Assembly (NCBI GenBank): GCA_007922305.1
Contig: ML677374.1
Span: 7,995,884-8,059,883, forward strand
Reading direction: 5' to 3'
Length of the DNA: 64,000 bases
Source: Dermatemys mawii
Lineage: Eukaryota > Chordata > Testudines > Dermatemydidae
Each line of letters begins with the position of its first letter. Within the stretch, counting starts at the first letter, position 1. Both the position numbers and the translations under genes were made by a program. Below the pieces are notes generated by a model, which did not search any database, was not told the origin of the DNA, and was given only the letters and a program-made list of their open reading frames with translations. Of this stretch, positions 11,076 to 23,396 are shown piece by piece.

Positions 11076-12045
11076 AAAAAAAAATTATAAAACCCCAAAT
11101 CCCATGCATGTGACCAGTCTGCTGAAACTGGTAAAATTACTGGTACATTTTTACAGCCTTCAAGCTTCAAACTCTACAAGTTTTCAAGGTCTATTTAAAT
11201 TTGGTACATCTAAAAAATTTGTCCTGCATTTCGACAATGGAGTTTTTAATATTATTTATAGAAAAATACAGTATAAGTATTTCTGAAGTTCTCAAGACAA
11301 TTTTCTAAAATCTAACTGTGAAAACATGTACATATGTAGATGTAAGCAGCTGTGTTATCAGTGGACCTTTCAAAATGCTTTTCTGATTCAGTGTATATCA
11401 TGTGTATATAGTTTCTGTAGAGCCATCAGTGCTGTAAAGCAGAAGGATAGCTATTATTCTGGGACACTGAGTTAGACAAATATTGGTTTAAAGAAGCTTA
11501 ACTGCTTTGTATGTTCATACATTAGTTGGGGTTCAGGATGCTGATCGACAGATACAAAATTATATTAGTTTATTTTGTGGGGAGATACAGCTTAGTTTTC
11601 ATTAGTGCTGATGTGTGGTGAAGAGAAGTAAGTTGAGTGAGGGATGGATTAGATAGAATACAAGTCCGGAACATCACTTCAATTAGCAAACATGTTTGTC
11701 ATCTAAAGCAGGCCTTAATTTTTGCAACAACAAAAGTTAAATTTAAACCCTGGGTTGTGTTTAAGAAAAATATCCTTAAATTTCTGAAATCTAACTACTG
11801 AATTGTTGCCTGACATGTTATCTGTAATATGAGAAGTTTACAGACTTGTATTATTCTGTGACCCTTTAATATCTCTTGAGGGAGTGATATTGGTTAACTG
11901 CCAAAGATAAGCAAAATGTTTACTTCTGCCTTCTGTTATTTATCTGTATCTGCAGATATAAAGAATGTATGCATTGCATAAAATGCCTGATTATATGTAT
12001 ATATATATTTTGTTTTTTTATTAAAGACTTGTACAAAAACCTCAC
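11076..12045 (+). other. WSB1: WSB1 3' untranslated region
   Basis: About 0.95-0.97 kb of AT-rich sequence from the stop to an ATTAAA hexamer at 12020-12025, followed by a TG-rich stretch (TGTCTGGTGACTTTTGTATG) near 12062. No TE was recognised. The exact cleavage site is inferred at ~20 nt after the hexamer. Confidence 0.75.
12020..12025 (+). terminator. WSB1 polyadenylation signal ATTAAA
   Basis: The most common variant of the canonical signal, ~945 bp after the stop, with a GU-rich downstream element within 45 bp. I saw no canonical AATAAA in the preceding 3' UTR. Confidence 0.7.
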
Positions 12046-12284
12046 TTTTCTGAAACCATGATGTCTGGTGACTTTTGTATGCAGGGAGGTGTTATGAAAA
12101 TAATTAAGTAGTTTTAGTGGAAATCTGTTAAACTATATTGTGATAATACTCTAACCCTCAAGGGCATAATACAGTGCATATAATGAAGGAGGGTTGGTAT
12201 TGTTAAACCACATGTCAGTATACCTGAAAGTATTTAAGTTTCTCAAAAGATCTTCCACTGGTATAAAAGATACTCCAAGGCCAT

Positions 12285-12530
12285 GTGCACACCATAGTTT
12301 TGTTGGCATAGCTGCCAGGTAGGAGTGTAAAAAGGTGTGATCCTTGATTGATAGCTGTGCTGACAAAAGGTCCTAGTGTAGATGCAGTTATACTGGTGCT
12401 TTTACTGGCATAGGGCTGGCTTGGGGGCTGGAATAAATTATACTAGTAGCATTGCTGGTATACACTGCGTCAAACTTAAGTCCTAAGACCACTTTGGTAA
12501 AGTGCACCCTGTGTAGTCATGGCCTTATAC
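12285..12530. mobile_element. Family D MITE-like remnant
   Basis: Carries the recurring phrases of a family seen throughout the window: GTTGGCATAGCTG, TAGTGTAGATGCAGTTATAC, ATACTAGTAGCATTGCTGGT. Related copies lie at ~14.8, 25.0, 33.4, 35.0, 47.1, 47.7 and 49.5 kb. Ends are degraded. Confidence 0.5.
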
Positions 12531-12535
12531 AGATG

Positions 12536-13360
12536 CAAAGAAATAGTCTGTCTAGTTACTTAAACATACAGTGCTTTTCTTAACCCATACATTATACATA
12601 CATGCGTATATAAAATGTTTGGTGGTGGTCTAGAAAATTCCAGAATTATAAAATCTGACATCCATAATAAATGGCTTACACTGAAAGTTATATTAGACTA
12701 GATTTTGAACAATGATTTAGTAAGTTGATTGAGATGGGAGAAGAGCTTTACCTGTAAAAAACACAAAGACTGACTGGGGAACTCTGTACAAAAGGGAGAA
12801 CTCAGAAGGGATGAACTAAGTTTAACTTGCTGCAAATATGAATACAGCAGAAATTTGCCTTGAAAAGGTGCTAAGAAAACTCTGAATAGGGAAATAAAAA
12901 TAAGCAATTGTGAAATGAAAAGCCTATGATGAATGGGATAAAAATTGTGCAGAATTAAATAAGGGAAGTCAAGAACTAAGCGGAAATGAAAAGTGGTCTG
13001 TAACTGATCGTATTAAAGTTACTTATGGACAGTGTAGCAGAATTGCACAATTAATGTACTGAGGTTTTAACTTCCAGCTTAAAAACAGCAGTTTAAGGAA
13101 GCAAAGTTTGATTACAGGACAACTGTACTGAATGTAAGTGTTGTTTACAGTACTAGTGTCTCAATCTTCTGTAAGGTAATTTAGGGAACTGACCTATTGT
13201 AAGCTACCTACCTACAATTGATGGGTGAGAGGCAACTAGTAGGAAAACGTAAAAATGCTCCAAATATATAGGAAAAGGTAAATTTTATTAGCTTGCTGGA
13301 TTTTCAAGGGAATTGGTTTAATAAGTCTTTTTTTAAAAAAGGTAACCTCTAGGCCTGATC
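12536..13360. other. No recognised feature
   Basis: AT-rich intergenic DNA. Only short open frames are present, none with a recognisable domain. Confidence 0.5.
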
Positions 13361-13367
13361 ACTAACC

Positions 13368-13679
13368 CAGTGTTTTTCAAACTGGAGGATCCTGACCCAG
13401 AATGTGTGGGGGAGGGAAGAGGGTGTCACAAGGCTGTTGTAAGGGAGTCATGAGATAAAAAATATTGCCATGTGGAGGAGAGGTACAGCAGCCGCTGCTC
13501 TCTGGCCACCCAGCTCTGAAGGCAGAATGCCACCACCACCACCAGCAGCAGCACAGAAGTAAGGGTGGTAATACCACAAGTATTCTGCTATAAGTACAGT
13601 AATTCACTATCACTTTTTGGGGATGGGAGGTCATCAGTCTGAAATACTTTTAAAGGGAGACCCTAGAAAAAATGCCCTG
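13368..13679. mobile_element. hAT-type non-autonomous element
   Basis: Starts CAGTGTTTTTCAAAC and ends near AGAAAAAATGCCCTG. Internal CCACCACCACC / GCAGCAGCAC and AGAAGTAAGGGTGGTAATACC are shared with the element at 60443-60728. The 8-mers outside (CACTAACC, CCTTAGTC) match poorly but both have TA at 4-5. Confidence 0.65.
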
Positions 13680-13850
13680 CCTTAGTCAAATTAACATATC
13701 TATTACAAACCAATCGACAGCCAGCCAGCTACTGAGAACTCTGCTGTGACATTCTGCTTGTCCCCTAGTTCAAGTCCCATGCATTTGCGGGTTGGTTTTT
13801 TTTTGTCCTCTAAGTGCTACTAGGTCAAATCAGCCAGCCAAGGTCTACCA

Positions 13851-14133
13851 AAGGGGTAAGCAACCTATCGAATGGGAGCTGATTTCCAGTGGCACTTTCA
13901 GTGCCCAGATCTTGGCTACCACTCTGAGGGGGCTCTGCATTTTAATTTAATTTTAAATGAAGCTTCTTAAACATTTTAAAACCCTTAGCTACTTTACATA
14001 CAATAGTTTAGTTCTATATTATAGACTTATAGAAAGAGGCCTAAAAACATTAAAATGTACTACTGGCACGCAAAACCTTAGAGTGAATAAATTGGAACTC
14101 GGCACACCAATTCTGAAAAGTTGCCAACCCCTG
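13851..14133 (-). mobile_element. hAT-type MITE with perfect 8-bp target duplication
   Basis: A 283-bp element with ends AAGGGGTAAGCAACC and TTGCCAACCCCTG, flanked by identical GTCTACCA at 13843-13850 and 14134-14141. In reverse it matches my memory of a very common turtle element starting CAGGGGTTGGCAACC. Strand follows that convention. Confidence 0.85.
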
Positions 14134-14799
14134 GTCTACCAGGTCATTCTTATGTTTTAAAAACCATCTTAAATGATGTAACTAGTTTAGAGGGAGACAG
14201 TTATGCTCGTTAGATGGAGCAGTACACAATTCCAGTAACAAGACAAAATTGGTCAATCATACTACAGTAAAAATACCTGTCGTCCAGACTTAATTGTACT
14301 GAATAAATCTGCTCTGAACTAATGAAACAGCAGCAGCTTTTTGAACAGCAATACACGAGTATCTGTTGCTGTCATCCACCTGCATTTTTTTGTTTACTGT
14401 AATTTCAATTCATCTAAAGGAAACAATACAAAGTAGGGGGCCTATAGCATAGGGCCGTGTACCAAAATTCAAATGGCAGGTGATGGGTTTTTGAAGACAT
14501 TTGAGGTACAAAGCCTTTCTCTAGGCCAGATGTAACTTTGATCTTTTGTAACCTACCAGTGTTACTAGCTGATGGCTGCTCCTATGGACTATGTGAATTG
14601 AGTTGTTCGTCTCTGTCCAGTTTCTAATTGCTAAGATACATCACCTTTGTCACAGATTCCCTGCTTGCTGTTCTCACCAGGGAGGCTAGCAAACCAGTAG
14701 CCCCCAATGAGACTGAACCTCCTGCTCCTAGACTTGCTCCCTGATCTCATGGTGGTTGCTGCAGTGGCAAGTTTAGGGTCGGTCTCTCCTAGAAAATTT

Positions 14800-14985
14800 T
14801 GCCATCATAGCCATGAATGTGTTGGCATAGTTGTATCAGTCCAAGTCTAGTATAAAAGTTGTGAAACTAGTATAAGCTATACTGCACAATAAATACTTTT
14901 ATACTGACAGCATCTATATCAGGAGGGATTGACTGGCTTTACAGTGATATAGTTAATGCAGCAAAACCTTTGTAGTGGGAGCTAG
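14800..14985. mobile_element. Family D MITE-like remnant
   Basis: GTTGGCATAGTTGTATCAG, TAGTATAAAAGTTGTG, TTTATACTGACAGCATCTAT and TACAGTGATATAGTTAATG are variants of the family D phrases. Confidence 0.45.
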
Positions 14986-14989
14986 GCAT

Positions 14990-16960
14990 TACTGTACCAC
15001 TGCTCAAGCTGTACTAGTTCTGTGAATGACTAGAGGGCTCAAATCTCCAAAGTTGTAACCGTGGTGTTTACTAGCACTATATTCACCTAAATAACTAGTG
15101 ACAAATCAGAATGTGTATTTAGAGAGACTCCAAGATTAAAAACATTTTCTTCAGGGATGCAACCCCTAACCATATTAATTTAAATCCCTTTAGAGATCTT
15201 ATAGAGGCAGTAGCCCTGTTTTCTGTGTATTTTAAAAAATTACTCAATACAGGAAGCATAAATGCAATAGGAAGGGCAATTAACTTGGTAACAAAATTAA
15301 ATTTCCTGCTTTGAAAATGGCTTGCTTAGCCTTGACTTATGTTCAAGAGCCTTGGCATTTATCTTCCAGCAAGAGATTAACTAGCCACACTGTTCAGTTT
15401 CATTAAGCAATTAATTTAATTAGACTGAGATTGGGTGGGGGGGACAAATTTGTTCTACTCACAAAGCATTTCCAAATACTGTAAAATTGGGATTACTTCA
15501 CATGTAACTGAAAGTATAAAAAAATCAAAGTGTTTATTTCTTGTCTCATTTAGTAAGCAGGGACCATTTTATTTTACATTATTTTACAGAAAATATAGCA
15601 TTTATTCTGGCACCATCACCAATTAATTGGGGGTGTGCATTGGTAACATCTGCTTTGATTTAACAATGCCACGCTGTCATTCGGAATGTTGTGTCTTAAG
15701 TATTATATTGTCCAAAGATGTCTGATGGTTTCATGCTTCTGTAACTAGAGGGAACAAAGATGGAAGTTCATGTATATGAAGTAACCACTGTATGTTTGCA
15801 GGATTTGGGCTTTATTTCTAGCTTGCTTCAGCCTTGTGCCTGATTCTCTGTTCTTCTGCATCTTTACACAGTTGTTTACATCACTGCAAAGTGCTAGCAG
15901 ATGAGAATAGTAGCCCTTTGCCTGATTCTGACTGCTCACCAATTTTACACATATTCACATGGAGTTGGATCTAATTTGCAACCGTGTTTAAGGGAGATCC
16001 GAATCATGTCTTAGAGGGGTAGTATTTCATGAAGTAACATTCACAGGCTTGGAAGCTGCCTTAATGTCTGTAATTTGAGCCAAGTTTGGCAAACCCTAAA
16101 AATTTATGATCTTGAAATTTTTGTTCTCTTGGAGCGATGCTGTGTAACTGAAAAGCAGTTCAAACCAGTTTCTGCTAGCCTCAGAGCAGCAAGGACTGAA
16201 GAGGCTTGACTGTAGCTGAATATAGTTAGTCTGTCACAGTCCATATCACATATTTAAAAGGCACACATAAATGCCCTCCTCTTGAAGAGGCAAACAACAC
16301 ATTCAAAAGGAGGACCCCACTTCCCACTCAGATAGAATAGGCCTGCAATGAAATTACTCTGGATTCTGATACTTGACTTTTATACCTGTCTCCTTTAAAA
16401 CCCGCAGGGCTGATGTACCTAATCTTTCCCCAGAGCAAGGAGAGAGCCCAAGTTTTGTGGTTTGAGCTCCCTTCCCTTCACTTGCTCTGAAGAAAGGGAA
16501 AAGTTTTCTGCCTGTTCTGAAACTTGCTGGTGTTTGCTCCAGAGCAGCCACACCAATCTCCTTTGACCAAGTACAAATGCCTCCTTTAGGGCCAAATCTT
16601 CCATTTTAGGAATACGAGGACTCTGGGAATCGAGGAAGGCTGCAGTGAGGCTCAGATTAGGGAGCTGCAAAGAACTGCAGCCGCAGTAAGAATTTCAAGC
16701 CTTTTCATTGGTATGTAAACGTGAACAGCCTGAAGTGGTTCTCATGCTGTCTTCCTCTGACCAGCTTGGCACAAACAGCTTGGGATCTAGAGTCCACACA
16801 TGGTGGTTACCCTAGAGCACAGGCCAGATTAGCTGCCACTGATTTTAGAAGACAATAGTGCAAACAGCAGTCTGCCCCTACCCTCCTGATAAATAATTTC
16901 CTTCCGATCCCTGTCTGTCTCACAACAAAGTTCGCCGTGACATGGGGGAAGTAAATGGGG
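14990..16960. other. No recognised feature
   Basis: Unique-looking intergenic DNA. The overlapping minus-strand open frames at 16354-16670 have no recognisable domain and I do not call them genes. Confidence 0.5.
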
Positions 16961-16964
16961 TTTA

Positions 16965-17160
16965 CTGAGCAGGCACTGAACTAGGTGGCTGGAGACCTAC
17001 ATTCTCTTCCTAGCTCTGTCACTGACCTGCGGTGTGAAAATCCCTTACCCTCACCTGTCTGTTTTGCCGGTAAGCTCTTTGAGGACAAAACTGTCTTTTG
17101 CTGTGTGTGTCTATAGAGCCTAGCACAAAAAGACCCCCTTTTTAGTTGAAGCAGGTTTGG
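16965..17160 (+). mobile_element. MIR-like SINE
   Basis: Shows CTAGCTCTGTCACTGACCTG, then GTAAGCTCTTTGAGGAC and a tail with ATAGAGCCTAGCACAA, in the order found in amniote MIR/CORE-SINE copies. Confidence 0.65.
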
Positions 17161-17534
17161 GGCATTACTGTACTGTGATCTCCTTTCTGTTGACTAACTA
17201 CGAGTTGGAAACATCTCGTGAAGATTGCCCCTTATGAATCTGTGGGCGGCTGGGTCATGGGAGAGAAAAAGCCCAGCTGACTCAGCAAGCTTGGGTCATT
17301 CCAACAAGCCGATGCTGGGGTGGAGATGTGCCTCAGGACAGCTCCCTTCGTAGGGCGGTCCTGGTCGCTGTGACTGTACAATGCCGTTCCAGTTGATTTA
17401 CTATTTTTCTTGAATACGCTGCTTATTTGTACAAAGTAGCCCTCTTCTGCCAAGCCAGCCCCGCCTGGTCAGTAGTAGGAGCTGAAGATGGATAAAGTGG
17501 GAGGAAACGCAGGCTGGAACACAAGACAAAGCGC

Positions 17535-17720
17535 CAGGAGTTTGGGGTTCTATTCCTTGGCGCGGCTCAGCCGTCCTCTGCCGATGCTACCAGGGCTACC
17601 ACAGCTGTCCTGCTATTCAGACTCACACTAACTTGATGAGAGCAATGTGCAAATAAGCAGTATGTGTACATGAGCAGGGGAATCACACCCCTCGCTCAGA
17701 GGTAGACACTGTAGAGAAAA
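17535..17720. mobile_element. MITE-like remnant (family F)
   Basis: Contains TACCACAGCTGTCCTG, AGACTCACACTAACTTGATG and GGGAATCACACCCCTCGCTC plus GTAGACACTGTAG. This resembles a short element I remember from turtle DNA, but the evidence is modest. Confidence 0.4.
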
Positions 17721-17721
17721 T

Positions 17722-18126
17722 CTAAATGTTGCTTCTGACATCGTTGCAAAAGTCAGGGTTAAAAAGATAGACAAAGATGTTTGGTAGCCACTTGGAAAGT
17801 TCACGCTTAGCAGCTGTGCCCAGATTTTTGTAGAGAATTATTGTTCTACATCCAAGGGAAAGGCCTGGAAACAACATACATCTGGGGAAAAGGCCAAGGC
17901 CATTAACAACATGGGCTGCGGTGCGGGGAGTGTTTGTGAAAACCACCCATGTTACTGCAGCATTACGAGCGACTCTCGGACGGATGTACTTTTCGCTGGG
18001 ATTTTCAGGCTCTCTCCCGTCTGCATCGCAGCTTCCAAAGAGAAGCACTTCCTGGATACAAAGAGCACCTTTTTGTTTTCCTAAGTGCGTATAGCACTGG
18101 CCACCGAACCCAAGAACCGGGGTCAT
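17722..18126 (-). other. Unassigned 134-codon open frame
   Basis: The longest open frame near here, in moderately CpG-containing sequence. The predicted protein has no domain, signal peptide or repeat that I recognise, and no splice-site pattern supports it. Its 3' end abuts family F repeat DNA. Probably chance or an eroded repeat. Confidence 0.15.
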
Positions 18127-18545
18127 AGGATCGCAAATGTGAAAAATCGGGATGGGGGTAATAGGATCCCATATAAAACCCTGAACATCAGGACTGTCTC
18201 TATTAAATCAGGCCACCCAGTCACCTTACCCAGCTGGCTCTCCACAAAGTGGATCTGGTGACTCCTGTCCTCTGTGGACCATCACCTGACCAGTATTTCT
18301 CCCAAACCATTTATTGCAACAGAGGAGAGGCAAAGATAATCCAGGCTGTGACAATAAAGAGGAAGGAAAATAAAAAAGATATGGAAAATATGCACCAGGT
18401 AAACTGGGAGTATGAAATCAACAGATCTGTCTTTTTCTGGGGGATGAGAGTAATAGGGGAGTGAAGAATTTGAAACTATTAAATTTGATCTTGAGTTCAT
18501 CTACAATTTGTGATCCTGCCTAACAGGAGGAAACAACATTTAGAT

Positions 18546-18941
18546 CAGGGATTTCAAACCCAGTTTACTAGGAGGGCCACATGAGGACTAGTACGTTGAC
18601 CTAAGGGCTGCATCACCGACACCCCTCTGCGCTGCCCCTGGCCCTGCCCCCCACTTCACCCCTTCCATGAGGCCCCGCCCTTTCCCGCCTCTTCCCACCC
18701 CTTCCCCAAATCCCTGCCCCACCCCCTTCTTCTCTGCCTCCTCCCACCTCCCTCCTGGAAAGCGCTAAGGTCTGCCAAACAGCTGTTTGGTGGTGGGAAA
18801 CACCTGGAGGTAAGTAGAGGAGTGAGGATGTGGTGTGCTGTGGGGAGGGGGAGGTGAGCTGCAGGAAATAACTCCAGGGAGCAGGGAGGGGCACGGGGAG
18901 CTTGGCGGGCTGCAGGATGGGCTGCGTATTTGAGACCCCTG
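18546..18941. mobile_element. hAT-type element with perfect 8-bp target duplication
   Basis: A 396-bp element. Ends are CAGGGATTTCAAACCC and ATTTGAGACCCCTG. Identical ATTTAGAT flanks it at 18538-18545 and 18942-18949. The inside is strand-biased: C-rich on the left, G-rich on the right. The open frames drawn across it are by-products of that composition. Confidence 0.9.
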
Positions 18942-19364
18942 ATTTAGATGATAAGTTTCCTTTTGGAACAACTAATGGTCCGCTAGCACTTTTTACAAGA
19001 GTAAGGGTGCTAATACTCCAGCTCAATTCCAACCTGGGTAATTCCATTCTGCCTACTTAAATTCATCCTACAATTTCACTGGACATAATCTTCCTTTTCT
19101 ATATGGTTCCTTTTTTCACATGCTGTGGGCTGTTGTTTCATTTCAGCATTAACTGCACTCCGGTCATGGCAATACTGACTCCAGGACATTTGCACCGTCG
19201 GTCCCAAAGCAGGTAGGTGGCAGAGTCTGAAAAAATCATCCCAGGTCTGATCTAGAAAGGAGCTGAGCTTCCCCACCTCTCAGAATCAGGCCCCAGTTCT
19301 CCAAGAATTGACCGTCTCCCCCATTATCTGTACTTTAGCTGGGCTAGAGAAGACGGATGGTCAT

Positions 19365-19740
19365 TTGTTACAGTGATTGACTTGCAATCAGGCGATCAAT
19401 ATTTAACCCCGGCCCTTCCAAAGCCTTCATATGTGGCTTTGGCCAAATCATTAGGGCCTGATTTCCAAAGGTTCTGAGCAACCTCGCCTCCTGTTCACTT
19501 CATTGTGGGTTCTCCCTACGTCTGAAAACCAGGTTCCTAATCTCTCACTCCCTAGTCTCTAAAATGGGGATAATAATTCTGTTTTATCTGTTTATACTGT
19601 AAGCTCTTTGGGGCAGGAGCTTCCCCTGAGTATATGTTTGTACAATAGATGTTTGGGGATCTCCTTACACAAAGGGGCCCCAATTACAGCTGGAATGGCT
19701 AGGTGCTGCTGTGATATAAATAGTTAATCATAACAGAGAG
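19365..19740 (+). mobile_element. MIR-like SINE interrupted by a family C piece
   Basis: A tRNA-like head and centre at 19365-19450 and a tail at 19555-19740 (TAAAATGGGGATAATAATTC, GTAAGCTCTTTGGGGCAGG, TAGGTGCTGCTGTGATATAA). Between them 19452-19546 has GATTTCCAAAGGTTCTGAGC and GTCTGAAAACCAGG, a family C fragment inserted later. Confidence 0.6.
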
Positions 19741-20755
19741 TTTCCAAGTTTGCAAACATCGCTATTCCCCTTTTGCTGCCTCAGTGTATTACTGTTGAAA
19801 CTTCATGGGGATGATATTAACATCTCCTCTCAAATTACAAACATTTGATCTTAGCTGGCTTCCCTGCTTGGAGCCAACTAGCTGCTGTTGGCTCAAGATT
19901 CAGATCATTCCTGGAATAAACCCATGAAGAAAATAAGAAACCTCTCTAGTTCCAGACCCTATCATGTATCAGTTGTAGACTATGGAGCCTTGACTATATG
20001 CTTCTGCTTGCTGCACAGTACACAAAGATCAAAGTATTTGTGACCAGGATCTCTTTGGGCCTTGTATATTTTCTGGATTCCAGCTGGTGGGATTGTAGGA
20101 AATCTGTTGCTAAACACATAGGTTTCTGGAGTTCATGACTTTGTCCTGCTTCCGGGGAAGGGAGGGACAATGTCTAGTGCACAGCAATTGTCATTGGGTT
20201 TTGAATGGATGCCAGGTTCTTTCCTGAATGATCTATATTTAACAAATTTAATGCAGGTTAAAGATCTAAAAATGGAAGTGGTTGCTTTATTTCCAGGGTT
20301 TTTGCATCAGAACAGCCATCTAATTCATGCCCTTGAACGTTCTATATAAAAGTGCTATATGTGTGTATGTAGATAGTTAATATAAAGAGTGTCATCTGTT
20401 GGCAAATAAGATGATGTAGCACTGTCCATAAGCCATTAGATTCAAATCAAATTGTTGAGAACTGGTCAACATTTTTCATTTGAAAAACAGGTAATAAAAA
20501 TGTCTTTTTCCTAAATGAAAATTTTCAGTTCTTTCCAGAATTTCTGACTTTTTTTTTTTTGAAATGCAAAAATGAATAATAGTAATTATAATAAAAAAAA
20601 ATCAGTTTTTCAATGAAAAAAGTTTCTGTTGAATTTTTGTGGGGAACATATTTAGCATTTCCCAGCCAACTCTTTCCATTATTATGTTGTTGTGCTTCTT
20701 GAGTCAGGTTCCTGTCAGGAGTAAGAGAGTGGTGTTACAGCTGTGCCTGTCCCAG
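19741..20755. other. No recognised feature
   Basis: AT-rich intergenic DNA with short A and T runs near 20550-20620. No gene seen. Confidence 0.5.
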
Positions 20756-20757
20756 GA

Positions 20758-20850
20758 TATTAGAGAGACAAGAACAAGGTGGGTGAGCTAATAGCTTTTA
20801 TTGGATCAACTTTTGTTGGTGAGACAGTCAGGCTTGTTTCTGGCGTAAGA
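20758..20850 (+). mobile_element. Interspersed repeat G
   Basis: AAGGTGGGTGAGCTAATAGC, TTTTATTGGATCAACTTTTG and TTGGTGAGACAG form a phrase also found at 37948-38030. I recall it as abundant in turtle genomes but cannot name the class. Confidence 0.55.
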
Positions 20851-21188
20851 GTTTTTACTGCTTTAATCCTTTGTTGTGGCTGGCCAGAGGCACTGAGTCA
20901 TTTCAGCAATGGCTGGGAGCAATGCTATTCTTATCAGCCATCCTCTTTCCTGCTCTACCAAAACAATATTTTGAGTGGCAAGCAAATGCATCTATAGAGC
21001 CCTTATGGTACTGTTGTTGTGATGCTTAATTAATGTTTGTAAAGCACATTAAGATCCTAATTTATGTTTTGTAAAGCACTTTGAGATCCTTGGATCAGGA
21101 CTGCTCCAAGTATTAGACTAAATAAAGACATTACAAGTGACGGGAGCTAGGAGGAAAGGAACCAGGAAGTGGAGTCACACCTGCAATA

Positions 21189-21510
21189 CAGTAGAACCTC
21201 AGAGTTATGAACGCCAGAGTTATGAACTAACCAGTCAACCACACACCTCATTTGAAACCGGAAATATGCAATCAGGCAGCAGCAGAGACCAAAAAATAAA
21301 GATAGCAAATACAGCACAATACTGTGTTAAATGTAAACTACTCAAAAAATTAAGGGACAGCAGCATTTTTCTTCTGCATAGTGAAGTTTTGAAGCTATAT
21401 TAACTGACCCTCAATGTTCAGCTGTAAACTTTTGTAAAAACTCTCATGTTCCGTTCAGAGTTTCGAACAAACTCCCTTCCCGAGGCGTTCATCACTCTGA
21501 GGTTCTATTG
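21189..21510. mobile_element. pogo/Tigger-like MITE
   Basis: A 322-bp element. Left end CAGTAGAACCTCAGAGTTAT, right end ACTCTGAGGTTCTATTG as its complement, flanked by TA dinucleotides (21187-21188, 21511-21512). This terminus and TA target are typical of Tigger/pogo DNA transposons. No transposase frame remains. Confidence 0.85.
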
Positions 21511-21519
21511 TATATTGAC

Positions 21520-22030
21520 ATGCATTACCCAGCTGGAGCAAGCATTGCTAAGGGGCAGTGGAGAAACTTAACAGGACAAAGAGATGAGACAGTGCTGGCA
21601 ATGTTTCCTGAAGCGGAGCAGCAATGACAAAGTGACATCAGGGAAAGCAAGAATGAAAGAGAGAGATGAATAAATGAGAACCACCAAGCAGACAATGACA
21701 AGAGAAACGCTTCGAGGTAAGAGGGTTGGGAGGCAATAGACAAGGAAAAAAAGAAGGATGATAATAAGAAGGTAGGTGGGGAATGCTAAGAAAAGAACCT
21801 GTGAATTCTGCAATATGTGAAGAGAGAAGTGGCTAAATGGAGTTCTGCCAGGGAAGAATTTAACTCATTTTATCTTCTGTGCCCTGTGAGAAAGCATGAT
21901 CATGTTTCACCTCTGTCTTCTCCCCGCTTCGTCTCCAGGTGCCTGAGAGCGGTGGATGAAGGGCTTCTCCTGCCTATAGTGCCGTGATTTGGCCAGCTTT
22001 TTCCACCTGGTGATTCTCTCCCACAGGGAA
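21520..22030. other. Purine-rich intergenic stretch
   Basis: 21590-21790 is A/G-rich on the + strand, which opens long shadow frames on the minus strand. No gene seen. Confidence 0.5.
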
Positions 22031-22034
22031 GTAC

Positions 22035-22125
22035 TGTACTATTATTTATATTACCAGAGGAGCCGCAGTCTTGGACCAGGATCTCATTGTGGTAGGGGCT
22101 GTACACAGAACAAAAGACAGAATAC
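22035..22125 (-). mobile_element. SINE tail (MIR-like), reverse
   Basis: TTGGACCAGGATCTCATTGT and GGGGCTGTACACAGAACAAA are the reverse complement of the tail seen forward at ~44.9 and 50.9 kb. Confidence 0.55.
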
Positions 22126-22194
22126 TCTTGCTCCTGGCTCCATCAGCTTCATGGCCGCTTTGTGCTAGCAAACTGATGCAAAGCTGCTGCAACA

Positions 22195-22390
22195 CTGGCC
22201 AGGATCTGACCCTGGGAATCAGGAGACCTGGATTTTACTCCATACTCTGCCACTGACTTGTGTGTGACCTTGGACAAGTAGCTTAATCTTTGTGCCTCAG
22301 TTTCTCTGTGTCTAAAAAGAGACACATCTCTGGCAAGCACTTCTAGAGTTATGGATGAAAGCTGCCATATAAGTATTCAGTGTTATGATA
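22195..22390 (+). mobile_element. MIR-like SINE
   Basis: AATCAGGAGACCTGGATTTT, CTCTGCCACTGACTTGTGTG, GACCTTGGACAAGTAGCTTA and GTGCCTCAGTTTCTCTG match the MIR core region in order. Confidence 0.8.
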
Positions 22391-23113
22391 ACTCAGGGGC
22401 CCAAAGTGAAACACTCCCCTCTTGACCAAAAATAAGGGCCCCATTGAAGTCAGTGGTGAAACAGAGTCTAGGATTTTACCCAATGTCTTCTGCTGAGTTC
22501 CACAGCTCTAATTAGCAGAGGAAACAAATGTTGATTACAGTCCAGTGATTACATCACCTTGTTACATAAAGCTTCTGGGTAGAGTTCTTATACCTCCCTT
22601 ATATACTGCTCCTTAATGCCTTTAATTTAGAACTGCGTGACATTACATAACTCTCTGAAGCAACCAGTTACTTAATTGACTCTTATTAAGCTTGCACAAG
22701 AAACCTCAAAGCAGAGAGGGGTGATTTAGAAATAATACCCAGTGTTGGGAAAGAACTGCAGTGCAAAAAGGCATTTCAGAAACAACGGGGGCACGGAGAC
22801 AATCACTGTGGTTCCAGGTCATAAGGTACTGAAGGAAACTCAGGTTAGGTTCTGAAAGAACAGAAAATAATGCTATTTAATTGGGGTGGGCACTAGTATT
22901 GTTAAGGCCTGGTCTACATCTAAAACGTAGGTCAACCGAGCTATGTCACTCAGCAGGGAGAAAAATTCACATCCTCAGATATGTAGTTCCGCTGATCTGA
23001 GCCCCAGTACAGACACTGCTTGCGTGATGGAAGAATTCTTCCTCCCTCCTAGCTACCACCTCTTGAAGGGGTGGATTAACTACCCCTTCCAGCGCTGTAG
23101 CAGGTGTTTACAC

Positions 23114-23339
23114 CAGGTGTTCTCAAACTTTTGTACTGGTGACCCCTTTCACATAGAAAGTCCTTGAGTGTGACACCCACCCCCTTATAAATTAAAAACA
23201 CTTTTAAATATATTTAGTGCCATTATAAATGCTGGATGCAAAGCAGGGTTTGTGATGGAGGCTGACAGCTTGCGACCCCCCCCCTTGTAATAACCTTGTG
23301 ACCCCCTGAGGGTCCTAACCCCTACTTTGGGAATCCCTG
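23114..23339 (+). mobile_element. hAT-type MITE nested in the outer element
   Basis: A 226-bp element, CAGGTGTTCTCAAAC to GGGAATCCCTG. Flanks are GTTTACAC (23106-23113) and GTCTACAC (23340-23347), 7 of 8. An opposite-strand relative is at 53020-53226, sharing the CTGACAGCTTGCGACCCCCC core. Confidence 0.85.
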
Positions 23340-23396
23340 GTCTACACTATGGTTGCAGTACCTTAGCTAGGCAGCTGTAAAGTCTATGCAGTAGAC

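Noticed and set aside
18613..19047. 144-codon minus open frame
   Set aside because: It lies mostly inside the hAT element at 18546-18941, whose biased composition keeps the frame open.
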